A stretch of 64,000 nucleotides of DNA, from assembly GCA_958295665.1 (NCBI GenBank), contig OY282558.1, positions 184,986,015 through 185,050,014 of the forward strand. The letters are read 5' to 3'. The position numbers and the translations under genes are program-made. Positions within the stretch are counted from its first letter, which is position 1. Every line of letters begins with the position of its first letter. This document shows, piece by piece, positions 22,530 to 35,925 of the stretch. Source of the DNA: Tipula vernalis (Eukaryota > Arthropoda > Insecta > Diptera > Tipulidae). The notes under the pieces are model-generated. The model saw only the letters and a program-made list of their open reading frames with translations. It was not told where the DNA came from and made no database searches.

Positions 22530-22534
22530 ATTAT

Positions 22535-25500
22535 ATGATTATGTGTGACTTTAACTCAAATAGCATAATTCAATGGAATCCTAACGGAATCACAAACAAA
22601 ATTGAGGAGTTACATCTAATGATAAATCAAACCAAACCATTGGCCATTTGCCTCCAAGAAACTCATTTAAAATTTGGAAATAAATTTTCTCTAAAAAATT
22701 ATCAAGTCTATAGAAACGATGTTATTACGGATCATGATGAAAGAGCAAAAGGTGGAGTAGCAATACTAATACAGAATAATTACAGTAGTATTGAAATTGA
22801 GATTGATACCGATCTACAAGCCGTGGCAGTCGAAATTTATTACCCAATTAAAATCACGTTGATCTCACTTTATTTACCAAATGTTAATAATATAACGTGA
22901 TATTGAACATCTTATCAATCAACTAACAACTCCATTCATAATCTTGGGTGACTTTAATGCCCATCATCCGCTTTGGGATAGATTTGCAACTCGCCCCGAC
23001 AAACGTGGCACCAACATTGTAAATCTAATTGATAAATACAATTTAAATATTTTAAATAATGGAGAACCAACACATTACACTTATTCTAATGGGACTGTTT
23101 CAGCGATTGATATTACAATAGCATCACCAATTGTATTTATGTATTTTGATTGGCACATATATCCCAACCTTTGTTCAAGTGACCACTTTCCCATTATACT
23201 ATCCATAGAAATACCAACCAATGCAGCATCTCCACCTCCTCGACCGAGATGGAGAATAAATCAAGCAAACTGGCAAAAATATAATCTACAACTCAATTTA
23301 AAAAATGATTACCATTTCCACGATCCAGATATTGCAAATCAATATATTGTTGATGAAATACGACATGCAGCAATAAATTCTATACCTATATCATCAACTA
23401 ATTGTCATAAACCTCCAGTACCATGGTGGTCTCGGGATATTTCTGAAGTGCTGAAAGCTCGATGGAAAGCACAGAGGAACGCTATCCGCAATCCTAGCCC
23501 ATCAAATTTACACCTTTTTAGGAAATGTCGAGCTCTTGTTAGGAAACGTATTCGTATCGCTAAAAGACTATCATGGCAAAAATTTGTAAATAATCTTGGA
23601 CAAAATGAAGATCCACAAAAAATTTGGAAAAAAATTAAAGCCATCCAAGGAATTGTTAGATTTAAAGAAATAACTACAATTATAACAAATGGGCAGTGTT
23701 TTTCCGAGCCACTAGAAATTGCGAATATTCTCGCTAACCATTTCTCAACAACGAGTCAAACAAATCAATATTCCAATAATTTTATCAATATAAAGACTAC
23801 TACGGAAAATAGGCCATTTATGAACCAAAAGTGTTTTTCAAATAATGGCTCAATAAAGAATTCAACATTAATCAACTCACCCAGATTATGAAAACATGTC
23901 GTGGTTCTACACCAGGTCCTGATGGAATACATTACAAAATGCTGACTAATTTAAACATAAAATCAAAATTATTTCTTCTAAAATTCTACAATAATCTGTG
24001 GACAAATCATACATTTCCTAATGAATGGCTTATAGCTGATGTTATTCCTATTAACAAAACTGGAAAAGATAAAAAATTACCCCTAAGCTATAGACCAATT
24101 GCACTGACCAACACTATGTGTAAAGTTATGGAAAAACTTGTAGCTGAACTTGTCAAATGGATAACCAAAAAATTTAATCTAATTTCGAAGTTTCAAAAGG
24201 GATTTCAAAAGCATAGATCAACTACTGATGCTTTGGGATACCTTGTTAATGAAATCCAAATGGGATTTCGAAACGGTGAAAAAATAATTGCAATATTTTT
24301 TGATATCAACAAAGCATTTGACAAAACTTGGAAACATCATATTTTAAATATCTTAGATCAACATGGCATATCGGGAAATTTCTTTCTTTCTAAAAGTTCG
24401 ACGTTTTAAAGTTATCACCAATAATAAACAATCTGACACATACGAACAGGAAAACGGTATCCCTCAAGGATCAGTACTAAGTGTAATTTTATTTCTCATA
24501 GCAATTAACCCATTAATTGAACAAATTGAATCATCTGTTAAGGTAACTATGTTTGCGGATGATTTAGTGATTTTTATAAGATCTAAAAATATGGACGATT
24601 GTGAATCTCTCCTACAGAATTCCATTGATAAACTTTGTATTTGGACAGAAAACTATGGATTTGAGTTTAATCTTGGAAAAACAAAAGGTGTTGTTTTTGG
24701 TCGAACAAATCGCCCCATCCCAATTCCGAATATCCATTTAAAAGGTCAACCAATTTCATTTAATAATAATCATAAATACCTTGGGGTAATACTGGACCAA
24801 AAATTATCATTTAAACTACACCTTGCATCATTGAAAACACAATGCCTTAAAACTCTTAATGTAATAAACTATTATGAAATAATCATTGGGGCTGATAGAA
24901 ATCTACTATGTACTAAGAGTACATAATGCCTTGATTTTATCTAGGCTTGATTATGCCAGTGTCATATACCAAAATGCATCTACCACTAATTTAAAAATAT
25001 TAGATACAATTCACACTCAGGGTCTAAGATTATCGATTGGTGCTTTTAGGAGCAGCCCAGTCGAGAGCATCATCTGTGATTCTGGGTCAACCCCTCTCTC
25101 TTATCGTCGTGCCATAACTGCAATAAACTTCATAACAAAAATATCTACTTATTCAGATCATCCCCTCCAAACAAAAGCACTCCATGCACTACAAGGATCA
25201 TTATTTGCCGATCCTATATTTAAAACCATTTTGTTTCAAATCCAAAATTATAACCTCATATTACCAAACCTTATGGCACTCCATCCACGTAAAATTCCTC
25301 CCTGGGAACTAAAACTACCTATCGTAATTAAAAAATTATTAAAATTTCCAAAGAATATGACCATAAATTACATTTACCATACAGAATTCAAACAGATTCA
25401 GGATCAATATAAAAATTTCCAATTTATTTATGTTGATGGTTCAAAAACTAACGACAGGGTTGTTCTATATGATAAGAACATCATATTCTTGTGGGTTCCT

Positions 25501-25950
25501 AGCCACTCAGGAATCTTCGGTAATGAACAAGTCGACTCTTTGTCTAAATCAGCTGTAAATCTACATGAAATAATATAAGATCATGTTCCTTTTAATGATC
25601 TAAAAAAACATGTGAGGAATAGTTTAATGGAAAAGTGGAACGGCCGATGGAATGAATGCATTGACCATAAACTTTATGAGATTAAAACAACAACAGCACC
25701 ATGGGAAACATCATTATGAGAATCACGTTATGAAAGTGTTATTGTATGTAGACTCAGAATTGGCCACACTCGATACACACATGATTATTTGATGAAAAAA
25801 TGTAATCCACCTCAATGTGACATATGTCACTGTCCCATAACTATTCATCATATACTTATAAATTGCCCAAAGTATAATCACCAAAGAAGGCAAACAAAAA
25901 TCTCTCCAAACCTTAAAGAAGCCTTGGGGGATAATGAGAAATTCTTATAA
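22535..25950 (+). pseudogene. LINE ORF2 (endonuclease, RT, RNase H)
   Basis: Follows ORF1 by 5 bases. Endonuclease: IIQWNPNGITNKIEEL, CLQETHLKF, GDFNAHHPLWDR, SAIDITIASP, SSDHFPII. RT: SYRPIALTNTMCKVMEKL, FQKGFQKHRSTTDAL, FFDINKAFDKTW, GIPQGSVLSVILF and FADDLVIF (about 24556). RNase H starts YVDGSKTNDR and jumps to FLWVPSHSGIFGNEQ, so roughly 70 residues with the middle catalytic acids are deleted. The end has RLRIGHTRYTH and CDICHCPITIHHILINC. Frames change at about 22900, 23885, 24400 and 24920, with stops near 25578 and 25720, so it is inactive. Confidence 0.85.
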
Positions 25951-26560
25951 TGCATTCTGAAATTTATCAAAGCTATAGGGTTTATCAGTCACATATAATT
26001 ACTATAAAATATTAAAATATAAACAATAAACAAATAACTTAATTAATTATTAAATATCAGTATTATTCATACCAATAATCTTATTAATTTACTAAAACAC
26101 TCTCTATTTTTACTATTCAATTTTAAGTACTTAAACTTTTATATAAATAAAAATCTCAACAAATAAATAAATATTAATATTAAACCATTAACCTTATTAT
26201 ATAAAACATTAACATTAAAATATACCAAATATATTATAACAAATAAATGAACAGTTAAAAAATTATAAATTGATATCAGTATAAAAAATTGACTTGTATA
26301 AAAAAAATATTAATATTAAAATTCACAAATATGTTTCAAATAAAATGTGTAAATATAAAATTATTAACTTAATTTACCAAAGTAAACTAGTATTAGCATA
26401 AAAATTATTAACTTTATTTATATTAAATATTGATAATAATATATGTAAATATGTAACATACGATGTACGAGTATATATTATCAAAAAAAAAAAAAAAAAA
26501 AATATTATGTAAAATTAATAGGAGCTTAAAAACCTAAATTGTGTTAAAGGTCAAATAAAT

Positions 26561-26591
<31 letters not shown>

Positions 26592-26775
26592 CAAACATCC
26601 TAACTAAATATAAAAAGCGCTTGTTAGGGGTATAATCATGAACGCGAATGTAACGACATCATCATGCAACACTTTGAATATTTATAACTGCGAAAATCTT
26701 AATCGTAGACCAATAAATTATTTTTTATTTATTAATACATATATTACGACTAAGTTATTACAACTCATTTAGCAA
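26592..26775. other. Short spacer between tail-to-tail LINEs
   Basis: AT-rich, no gene. It separates the A-run of the plus-strand LINE from the likely A-rich tail of the minus-strand LINE. Confidence 0.35.
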
Positions 26776-26867
26776 TTTTTCTTTCTTATTTTAATTCTCT
26801 GTTAGTTGGGCTATAACACAGTAGTTATTCGCAGTGGGCTCAGATCTTCCGGTTACATCAGCAACTT

Positions 26868-29417
26868 TCAGTCCTGAGGAACTAAATCAAGCGGCTTCGT
26901 TCTCTTTAGCCGTCTTGTCACTGCGATGTCGACGTCGTTGACAATATGTTAAATATCCGTGTTTTCATGGAGTTGTAAACGCTGGATATATTTTTTGGCA
27001 TTTTTTGTGATTTCTTCGTTGACGGTTTCCATCTTTAGATCCCTATGTAGATTATCGTTTCTAATATACCAAGGTGCATTGACAATACATCGCAGTACTT
27101 TGTTCTGGAACGTTTGTATAATTTTAACGTTCGTTTTCTTTGTGCATCCCCAGAGCTGGATGCCATAGGTCCACACAGGCTTAAGTATTTGCCTGAATAA
27201 AAGCAGCTTATTGTGAATGGTAAGCTCGAGCGTCATACCTAGGTATTTTGCCGTGTTCGCATGTGGTATTTCCGGCCTATTTATGTAAATAGGTAAGTGA
27301 TCAACTTTTAGACAGTTCAATGTTGTGTGAATTGATTTTAGCTCATTCAATTTTAATCTCCATTTTTTTGTCCAGTGGACAATCTCATTCACAGTGTGCT
27401 GTAATTTGCTGGTTGCTTCTTCGATTGTACTTCCAACCGCCAAGATTGCTGTATCATCCGCAAAGGTTGGAATATCTGTTTCTCCAGTAATAGGTATGTC
27501 TCTCGTATAAAGCAAATACAAGACTGGTCCGAGCACGCTACCTTGTGGTACGCCTGCTTTAATTCTCTTGAGTGATGAGAACTCTCCTTCATATTTCACT
27601 CTGAAATATCTCCCTTCATTGTATGATTTTAATATCTCATAGAACTGCTTAGGAAGGTCGCAATGTAATTTATATTCCAGTCCTCGATGCCAGACTCGGT
27701 CAAAGGCCTGGGCAACATCAAGGAAAACTCCAGAACATACCTTTTTGTTTTCAAGCGTCTTCTCAATCACGTTAGTGACTCTGTGTACCTGCTCTATGGT
27801 GGAGTGTTCCTCTCTGAAACCAAATTGATGCGATGGTAAAAGGTGTCTTTCTTCAATCAGAGGTTTCATCCTTTTGCGGAGTAATTTTTCGAAGAGTTTG
27901 GACAATGATGGTAATACAGATATAGGTCTGTATGACGTTTTCTCATTAGGTGGCTTATTAGGCTTAGGTATCATAATAACTTCTGCTATTTTCCACTGCT
28001 GAGGAACATATTTCATTCTAAAGGCTGCGTTAATTATGTGTAGCAACTTCTTAAGACATTTTCCTGGCCAATTTTTAATAACTTTTCCTGTAATAAGATC
28101 GTATCCAGGATCCTTTTTTGCATTTAGGTTATGTTTGATTTCATTTTTAAGTTCTTTCATTGTAACTGGTTGTATTTCTAACTCATCTTCTTTTTGCATT
28201 AGAAAGGTATTTTCATCTGCTGTTTGTCTAGTCAAAGGTTGGAACGTCTCTTCCAGATGTTCAGCAAAAAGATCAGCTTTATCTTCCGGGCTTTTGGCCC
28301 AAGTATCATCTGCTTTTTTAGTTGGCGGCACTTGCTCTTTTGGTCTCTTTAGTCCCTTTGTAGCTTTCCATAAAGGGTAATCGCTTTCTTTGTGGCCAGA
28401 AAGATTTATTAAATATTTGTTAAAGCTTACCGCTTTGGTTTCTTGTATTCACTTCTGCAGCTTGTTTTTGAGCTGATTGAAGATAGTTTTGCTCTCCGGT
28501 GCTCGATTTCTATGCCAGATTTTGCGACCTTTCCTCTTTTCTCTGACCAGATTTCTTATTTCCTGTGTATATGTTTCATTCTTGTGAGGTTTATTTTTGG
28601 GAAGGGGGAGTGCTTTCCCATGCTGCGGTCTGAATATTGGTTATGAGCAGCTCTACTTCTCTTTCAAGTTGTGTTCAGTTTTTGATTGGGACTTGAAGAT
28701 CAATACTTTCCACAATTAACAATGCGAATTTACCCCAATTGGTCTTCCCGCTTGTTAACCTTGGTGGCTTTTCTTTTTCAATTATTGTTTCACTGATCGT
28801 AAGTATGATTGGAGAATGATCCGAGGATAAATCTTCATTATTTTCGATGTGGATATAGTTTTCTGAAATACCTCTGGCTATGAAAAAGTCAATCACGTCT
28901 GGTATTTTGTTTGTATCCGTTGGCCAATAAGTAGGAATATCACTTGAATGAAATTTACAGTTTATTTGATGTCCAGCTTCTAATAGTTCTCTACCTTTAG
29001 GTGGTATTAGTCTCGAACCCCAAAGCGTATGTTTGGCATTGAAGTCTCCTTCTATGAAGAAATTTGAGCCCATCATTTTGAGCATTGAGAGGTAATCATC
29101 CTTTTTAAGTTGATGCCTTGGTGGACAATATATCACAGCAACCCGCAGCTTCTTGTAAGTATTTCGAGTTTGACATCTTCGAAGTGTTTGATGTTTTCTC
29201 TGATGAATATTGTTGCTCCACCCCTAGCTCTTTCTGCTGGATGTGTAGCATGGTAACAAGAGTAACCTTTTATTTTTACATAAGACTTTCTAGTGAAATG
29301 GCTCTCTGCTATTAAGCATATATCAATTTTTTCTGTATTCAAAAAGATTTCTAGCTCTGGAAGATGCTGTAGAAGTCCATTAGCATTCCAGGTTAATATT
29401 CTTAGTGTTTTGTTCAT
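26868..29417 (-). pseudogene. Jockey-type ORF2 (endonuclease and RT)
   Basis: Endonuclease from 29417: LRILTWNANGLLQHLPELE, CLIAESHFT, YHATHPAERARGGATIF; after a frame change, GDFNAKHTLWGSRL, DVIDFFIARG and SSDHSPIIL. RT: SYRPISVLPSLSKLFEKLL, HQFGFREEHSTIEQV, FLDVAQAFDRVWHRGL, KAGVPQGSVLGPVLY and FADDTAIL (about 27450). About 30 residues are missing where KYLGMTLELTIHNKLLLFRQ joins, an in-frame deletion in the thumb region. An in-frame TAA at about 26946-26948 precedes the natural end (KPLDLVPQD, TGA 26868-26870). It would nick target DNA and copy the RNA. Confidence 0.85.
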
Positions 29418-29512
29418 TGTATTTGGAGTGAAGGATCAGAAGATAAAGCAACTTTTTTGCTAGAAATCTCCTTAATTTTTCCTCGATATCCTACTTGTTG
29501 TTCAAGATTAAC

Positions 29513-31150
29513 TTATCTCTTGTTTAGAAACTCTATATTTTCTTCTATTTTAGAAAGGCGATTGACAATAGCATTCAAGGTGTTTTGCATTGTTGTCATA
29601 GCTTGTTGAATTCCTACATTTTGATCTGTTGGCCCAGGTAGACCTTTTCTTGCTGCTTGTGAGTATGAGAATCCCTCTGCCACTTTCGCACTATGGAACA
29701 TAGTGACAGTTTTTGTCGGGATTTCTTTTTCTTTCATTGCTCTCTTTGGCTGGTTTTTGTTTGTCCTATTTTGCATGTTTTGCAGTGTTTTGGCTACTTC
29801 ACACCCTCTATAGCTAGCAGGATGGGTTCCTTGGCAGTTAGCACATTTTGCTGGAGTGTTCTTATCTATCACGCATTCTTTAGTGTCATGCTTTCCCGCA
29901 AATTTTACGCATCTGATTCCACGATTGCAGTATGTTTGCGCGTGGTTGTATGCCTGACACTTTTTGCATTGTAGTATGATCCCTGTTACCTTTTTCAATG
30001 GCTCCATTCAGACAACCATTCCCAAGATGTTCCTAATGTTGAATATGTTCTCAATTTTCTCTAAGTTTGCAAAGGTCAGAGTGAATAGTGGTAACTTTAT
30101 TTTATTAACTACACTCCATCCTTTGCCGGTAGACTTCCTTTCAGTTTTACACATATTAACTGCATTTAAGATCGTTAAATTTTTTCTTTTGAGGTCTTCA
30201 ATTATCTCATCTGGTGTGCATGTTTGATGGAGACCATTGGAGACCTTTATCATTCAATACAGTTGAAAGTTTTCTATAACCGTCTGAATCAGGCATATTT
30301 ACCCTCCAGACGTTGTTGTTTAGCGACACAAGCTTATACTCCTTTTCTGTCACTTCTTTCATTAGCGCTTGAATATCGCTAAATTTATTGACATGTGTGA
30401 TATTGATTGGTGGTGGTGGTTTTTCTTTCTTGGTCTTGCTGATAGTTAATAATTGGTTTACCTTTGCTCCCGATATGTTCACACTAGTGTTCATTTCTGG
30501 GGACGACTCAGCTTTCCTTTTACTGGAAGAATTTGCTTCCTGTGTTTTTTGGTTTTTTAGAGCCCGTTTTGACTTTTTCATTATCCAATTGGTCTCTCTT
30601 TCTAAATCTTCCTCGTCGGTTTGGTACTCATTTAAGTTAGCACATTCCGTTTCTTTGTTGTTGTTTTCCTGGTTTAGGGCTTCTACTTCAACCGAATCTT
30701 CATGCCCAGTTTGGTAGTCCATCTTTAGATTATGTTTAAGGTTTTTAACTTCTTCTTCAAGAAGTTGTACGAGTATCGTATATGGTGCTGCATCCATTGA
30801 ATTGCTTTATTTAATTCTTTATTTTCTTGTCTAGACTCGGCTAGAGCTTTAATTACTTCCTCAGATTGAGGGTTATTATTAGTTACTTGGGACGCAGTCG
30901 CGACTGTCGCAGCTGTATTTAGTAGTAGTGTACAACTACTTATATTTGGAACCTTTACAATTGGTGATCTCAACATTTTCGTGCTCTTAGGAAAGTTGTT
31001 CCCTTTATTTTGCAATAGTTGGTCCCCCTCAGGATCCATGGTATCGGCGTCCAACGATGATGATTGAGTTGATGCTGTTAGAGACGCATCCGTCTCGTTT
31101 TCTAATTTCGTTAGGTTATTATTATTATTTCCTATCATTTTTATTCCCAC
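29513..31150 (-). pseudogene. Jockey-type ORF1 (Gag-like)
   Basis: Starts MGIKMIGNNNNNLTKLENE at 31150. The N-terminal half is polar and low-complexity. The middle includes KPPPPINITHVNKFSDIQAL, a jockey Gag landmark. The C-terminal zinc knuckles are CKKCQAYNHAQTYC, CVKFAGKHDTKEC (second Cys replaced by Phe) and CANCQGTHPASYRGC. Frame changes occur at about 30770, 30230 and 30008. The Cys-to-Phe change would disrupt the second knuckle. Confidence 0.8.
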
Positions 31151-31489
31151 GAGAAGTAACGGTCACCCATGACAGAGCTCTGCATTATTATGGGAATATC
31201 ACGGAGTTCACATACTAACGACTAAGCACCCTCTTAGCCACGCAGCCATCGGCGTATGCAGTGTCACTTTAGCTTGGGTGTGCTAGTTTTTGGCCCGCCC
31301 CGAGTATTTGATTTTTCCGGTACCTGCCATATCTGGCAAGCTTTCCCCTATCCGCCACCTGGAAAGGCGCCTTATAGGGGAACTAGCAAACCCCACACAG
31401 GACTAATAAATGGTACACAGGTAGATAGCGTATACAGATCTTTCTCTTACCACTTCGGTACAGTGGCATTAAATATTTAAGCTAAATTT

Positions 31490-34300
31490 CTCGTAATTTT
31501 GTTTCGCCGAACACCTAATTGAGACCACTTTTGAATCAGTTATGAACGCAATACTCTAAGCAATATTCCGTAGCTAAGGGTGATATCTACGCTTAGGACT
31601 TTAAAGTTCTACAAAATCAAAAATATGTAACTAAAATTTCAAAATATGTGTAAAGTTTTTGGCTATAAAGTTGGATAAACTAACTTTCCTGGATTACTAA
31701 GTGTTGGAGAAGTAGCGAAAAATGGTTCCACATCCATACACATAAAATTTAGGACTGGTAAGCCATACTTACTTCAAAAGGATACCGTAACGGTTGAGAC
31801 TAAAATATTCGCACCATTAAATCGTTTTAAACTAAGAAAAACTAAATAACGCTCATATTTTGTGCTAAACTTAAATTGTAATTAAACTCAATATTTAATC
31901 TAAGTTGCCATCAAGATTATATTCAATTACAGTTTAGAATTCATATTCTCGTACACTGATACTAAATCATATTTCCTATTGCAATTTTTAGTAATTTCAG
32001 TTAAAATTTAGTTTGAAACATCAAATTTACAATTCTCGAATCGTTTTAAAATGAAAACTGAAATGGAACTGTAAATATTGTATTTTAAATTTCACTCAAA
32101 ATTATAACTCAATTCCTCCTTCAATTTTGTCAAATCGAGTTTGGAACTTAGCCTATTTGTATACAAAGTATCACACAATTTCTATCTAATTGCAACTAAA
32201 ATAGTCCGGATTCCAAATTCAAGTTTTAAGCTAATTTAAGCTTATGTATTTACATAAATCAAATTGTAATTTAAACCCTATTGCTAATGTAAGTTCCTAC
32301 TTAAGATTTTATTCAATTACGGTTTAAAATTGAAATGCTTCTATTATAAAACAAAAACCATTAGAATTTTTGCTCGATTCCAGATTTTCTAGTTGGACTA
32401 AAAAATTGGTTGAAATCGTGTTTAGAATTTAAACTCAGTCACATAAAGTGCCCTAAATATTTTGTTTCAAATTGTGTTTCTCAAATGCAAAACAAATAAG
32501 ACAATTTCTCCTTAAAATTTCACTCAAACTCATTATATCAAGTTTTGAATTGAATCTTAATCAATTTCCTCTTTGTCGTATGCAGTTGACCAATTTAGGC
32601 TAGATTTATGTTCAAAATTTCATTTATCATTTTGTTCAACTTCGAAAACAGCAGCTTGGAACAAAATGTCTGATTAAAAATCTTAATTTTTTTCGAATCC
32701 ATTTTGATTTTAAACTAAGTTACGACCAGTCTTAAAAGGAAAATTACAATAATCAATTAGTAGAATACCTTAATATTTGTTAAAACTTTGTTAAAATTTT
32801 AAATATCACTCAAGTTGAGCGTGATCAAAATTACAATCAACATTCAAGTACGGTTTGGAAGTTTAATTTAGGATTAAAATGTCACTCAAAGTTTATTCAA
32901 ATCCAGATGGAATTGTAATCTAATTTTATTCTGGATGCATTCAAGATTTTATTCGAATAGACTAAAACTATTTTGTATTCCAGTCTAATTTTTTGATCCA
33001 ATTCAAATTGGTTTCAAAATATGTAGTTTGGTTTTCCCACAACATATCATACTTCTATTGTTTGCTCCACCTAATTTGTTGTCATTGTTTGGTTTCTAAT
33101 TGAAAACCCACGCATTACGTCTATTGTGCAATGTAAACTTATATTTCTCTCAAAATTTTGTGAAATCAAAATTCGAGTTGTAGCTCATTTTTTTAAATTT
33201 AAATTCCTAATTCAAATTTCACTCAAAATTTCCGATTCAAATTTCTAAACTAAATTCAAAGGAAATTTTGTTGGTTGTTTGAGATCAAATCTCATATTGC
33301 AACTCAATTCTTACAAAATTGCAATTAAAATTATGTTTAAATCTAGTTTGGAATAACCAATTAACACTCAAATTTTTGCTCAAAACCAAGCAGAATGTGC
33401 GATTCAATTTCTAATCTAAATTTTCAAATCAATTTTTAACCCAAGTAACACTGTACAAAAACATCCAGAAAACATTTTGTTACTTTCTATTTTAAATGTG
33501 ACTCAAAATGTTGGCGTAGTAGTTAATTGTAACTCAATTAAAATTGTATCTGTTTAATTTCGAACTGAAAATTTATGGATTTATAACCGGAGTTTTTCAT
33601 TTTAAATCCACTCAATATTTAGTCATTTTTATTCAAAGATTGGAATTCAAACTCTATTTATAACTAAATTAAGCACGATTAGCTTTTGAAACACAGGACA
33701 TTGTTCAAATCTAGTTTATAATTCTAATTCAATTATTAAATTTTTAAATTCAATTTTAGTTCCTACTCAAGACATTTGGGAATTCAAATTCTCATTCAGA
33801 TTTTTGCTCGAAATTCTCATTTTATATTTGATATGTTGTAATTCACAAACGTATGTTGACTTTTTTGACGTAAATGGCACTTAATATTTTACCAAAATTC
33901 ATGTTTGAATTCTGAATTTTTTCATTTATAATTTAAATTTAAAATTTTGCCTTATAATTCTACTTAAAATTTCACTTACAATCATTACGTCCAATTCAAA
34001 ATTGAAGCTAATTTTATTACCTTTAGATTTCCCGCTAATTTTGGTCAAATCCATCGTGTTTTAACTGTAATTCGAAATCGAACAAATTTACATTCAACAT
34101 TTCCATCAAACATATAATAACTTGGAACTTTTCGGATTAAAAAACTGTTGCTCAAGTGCTTAAATGGGCTAGAATTGCATTTGCTACGTTTTTATAGTTA
34201 AGGAATTTTAACGCTTGTTTTGCCCTGTCACAACGTGGATTATTTCATTTCATTTTTGATAAAGGAACTACGTTAACGAATAAAAACAATAATCACAAAA
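31490..34300. repeat. 2.8-kb degenerate repetitive tract
   Basis: No gene is present. Variants of aattcaaattt, ctcaaaattt, taactcaattc and agtttggaatt recur throughout at irregular spacing of tens of bases. It reads like a very old tandem array whose units have drifted too far for a fixed period to be read by eye. Its compositional uniformity contrasts with the LINE to its left. Confidence 0.5.
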
Positions 34301-35279
34301 TTTGCTTTTCTGTAGAAGAACTCCGGATCGTCAAATAAAGTTCAATAAACTATTGTGATATTTAAATTTGACGTTTATGTTGTTCTTCATTTATTGATCT
34401 AACTTAACGGAGTTTAGGCCAAAGAAAAACTTTTTTAACTCATTCTAAGAAGAATAACTATTCAACAAATTTATGATTTGGATTTTCCATAAAAAAATAT
34501 TTGTTACCTCAGAATCCTAAGCCTAGTGATATCTATAAGACGTATGTAATAAACCGCAAAAAATAAACTTAAAGTTATTTGTTTAATTAAACATTTTCCT
34601 TCCTAAATTAACATTTTTCCATTTGAAAAAGAGGACCATCATAGCGTTAGAAATGTGCAAAACCTCAACTAGTTTATATTTCAAATATCTATTGAAGCAC
34701 TGCATTCCAATCTCTGATGATTTAAAAAAAAAATTTGCAGAATTGGATAAACTGAGCTGCTCGTTGTATTGGTTATACAAGGTATCTCTTTATCACGTTC
34801 TTTCGGTTTTGTAGAAGCTGAAAAAAAATTCAGGCGCTAATGCTCCATCTTCACTTTAAATAGTTTTGTCTTGTATGTCACTACAAAATTATGCAGAGAG
34901 TTGGCACATGCATATTAAGCCTTGGCAAAGAAAAAAGGTGGAATAGGTTCAAATTTTTTTCATGGCCGCTCGTTACCATGATAAAATCTTGAACATTTTC
35001 ATCTTTTCTCTCATTGGCAAGGCACAATATGCAAGCGCGGGTTGCTCTTTTGTTTTTAATTTGACTAAGCTAGCATTTAATTAGGTAGAACAAACTTTTG
35101 GGGCGTTATATAGAATGTGGTATAGAAATCGTGTTACGGAAACATCTGTGCTGAACAAATAATTTTGCTTTGTATGTGTGAATATCGACCAGGGAAAATA
35201 AAAAAGAAAACCTAACATCAACACAAAATCTACGCATACATCTGCAATATACAACATCATACGGCATTTCATACACTGT
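34301..35279. other. Unassigned stretch
   Basis: No supported gene. The 60-70-codon open frames on both strands overlap each other and lack any family motif. Confidence 0.3.
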
Positions 35280-35925
35280 GTTCCATTGGAAACAATTTGC
35301 TACCGCCAAGTACTTGTGAGTAGATGTTCAATGGAACGAAAATTTTTGTGACAGTAGTAAAACATAACCTCAATTTAAATAAAACTGCTAGATTTTAATA
35401 AAAAATACATTGATCTAATAATAATAATAAGTAATAAAACATTAAACAACAAAATAATTAAAATATTTTTACGATTTAATAATTGCGCGTCGTATCACAA
35501 ATATAAACAAACATTTTTTGTTTTTAACCCTAATTGAAGCAACATATTTTTGTTATGTCAGTAAATTCAAATTCTAATCAAATAATTCACGAAAATTTTT
35601 CAGAGAATGATTAGATATCAAGTACGTTGTATGGAAATGTTTCAAAATAAAATACATACAAGTTTATAACTAAATTAACATTATTTTAAAAATCGATGCA
35701 TTTATCAAACGAGCCAAAAAGGCACACCTTGGTTGGATTAGGGTTAAAAAATGACGTTGCACACGACCAAAATTGGTATAGAGCCATCTATTAGAATTTT
35801 TTAAACTAAAATCCCTCTCGTTAATTATATGCGTAACTACTTCTAACAACTACACCATCACTTGAGCATGAGTTGTTGCGAGTAGATACAAGTACTTGTG
35901 AGTAGTTTGCTAACGCCAATGGAAC
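35280..35925. repeat. Inverted-repeat element, 646 bp
   Basis: Ends GTTCCATTGG and CCAATGGAAC are exact inverted copies. The subterminal palindrome caagtacttg lies just inside both ends (35310 and 35889). A solo copy of one end is at 7385-7428. No coding capacity. Confidence 0.55.

Larger units (their letters stand above)
21052..26591 (+). mobile_element. I-type LINE retrotransposon, dead copy
   Basis: Two-frame LINE with ORF1 (zinc knuckles) and ORF2 (endonuclease, RT, RNase H, C-terminal cysteine motif). RNase H and the C-terminal RLRIGHTRYTH ... CDIC pattern place it in the I group, not with jockey. The 3' end is a long A/T-rich region with AATAAA at about 26549 and a run of 26 A ending at 26591. 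The 5' limit is approximate. Confidence 0.8.
26776..31440 (-). mobile_element. Jockey-type LINE, near full length, dead copy
   Basis: Minus-strand LINE with a GC-richer 5' UTR (about 31440-31151, containing a hairpin around ctataaggcgcc), ORF1, then ORF2 with endonuclease and RT but no RNase H, as in jockey elements. The likely 3' end is an A-rich tail next to 26776. Both limits are approximate. Confidence 0.82.

Noticed and set aside
28036..28380. Plus-strand open frame of 114 codons
   Set aside because: It is the antisense shadow of the jockey RT frame.
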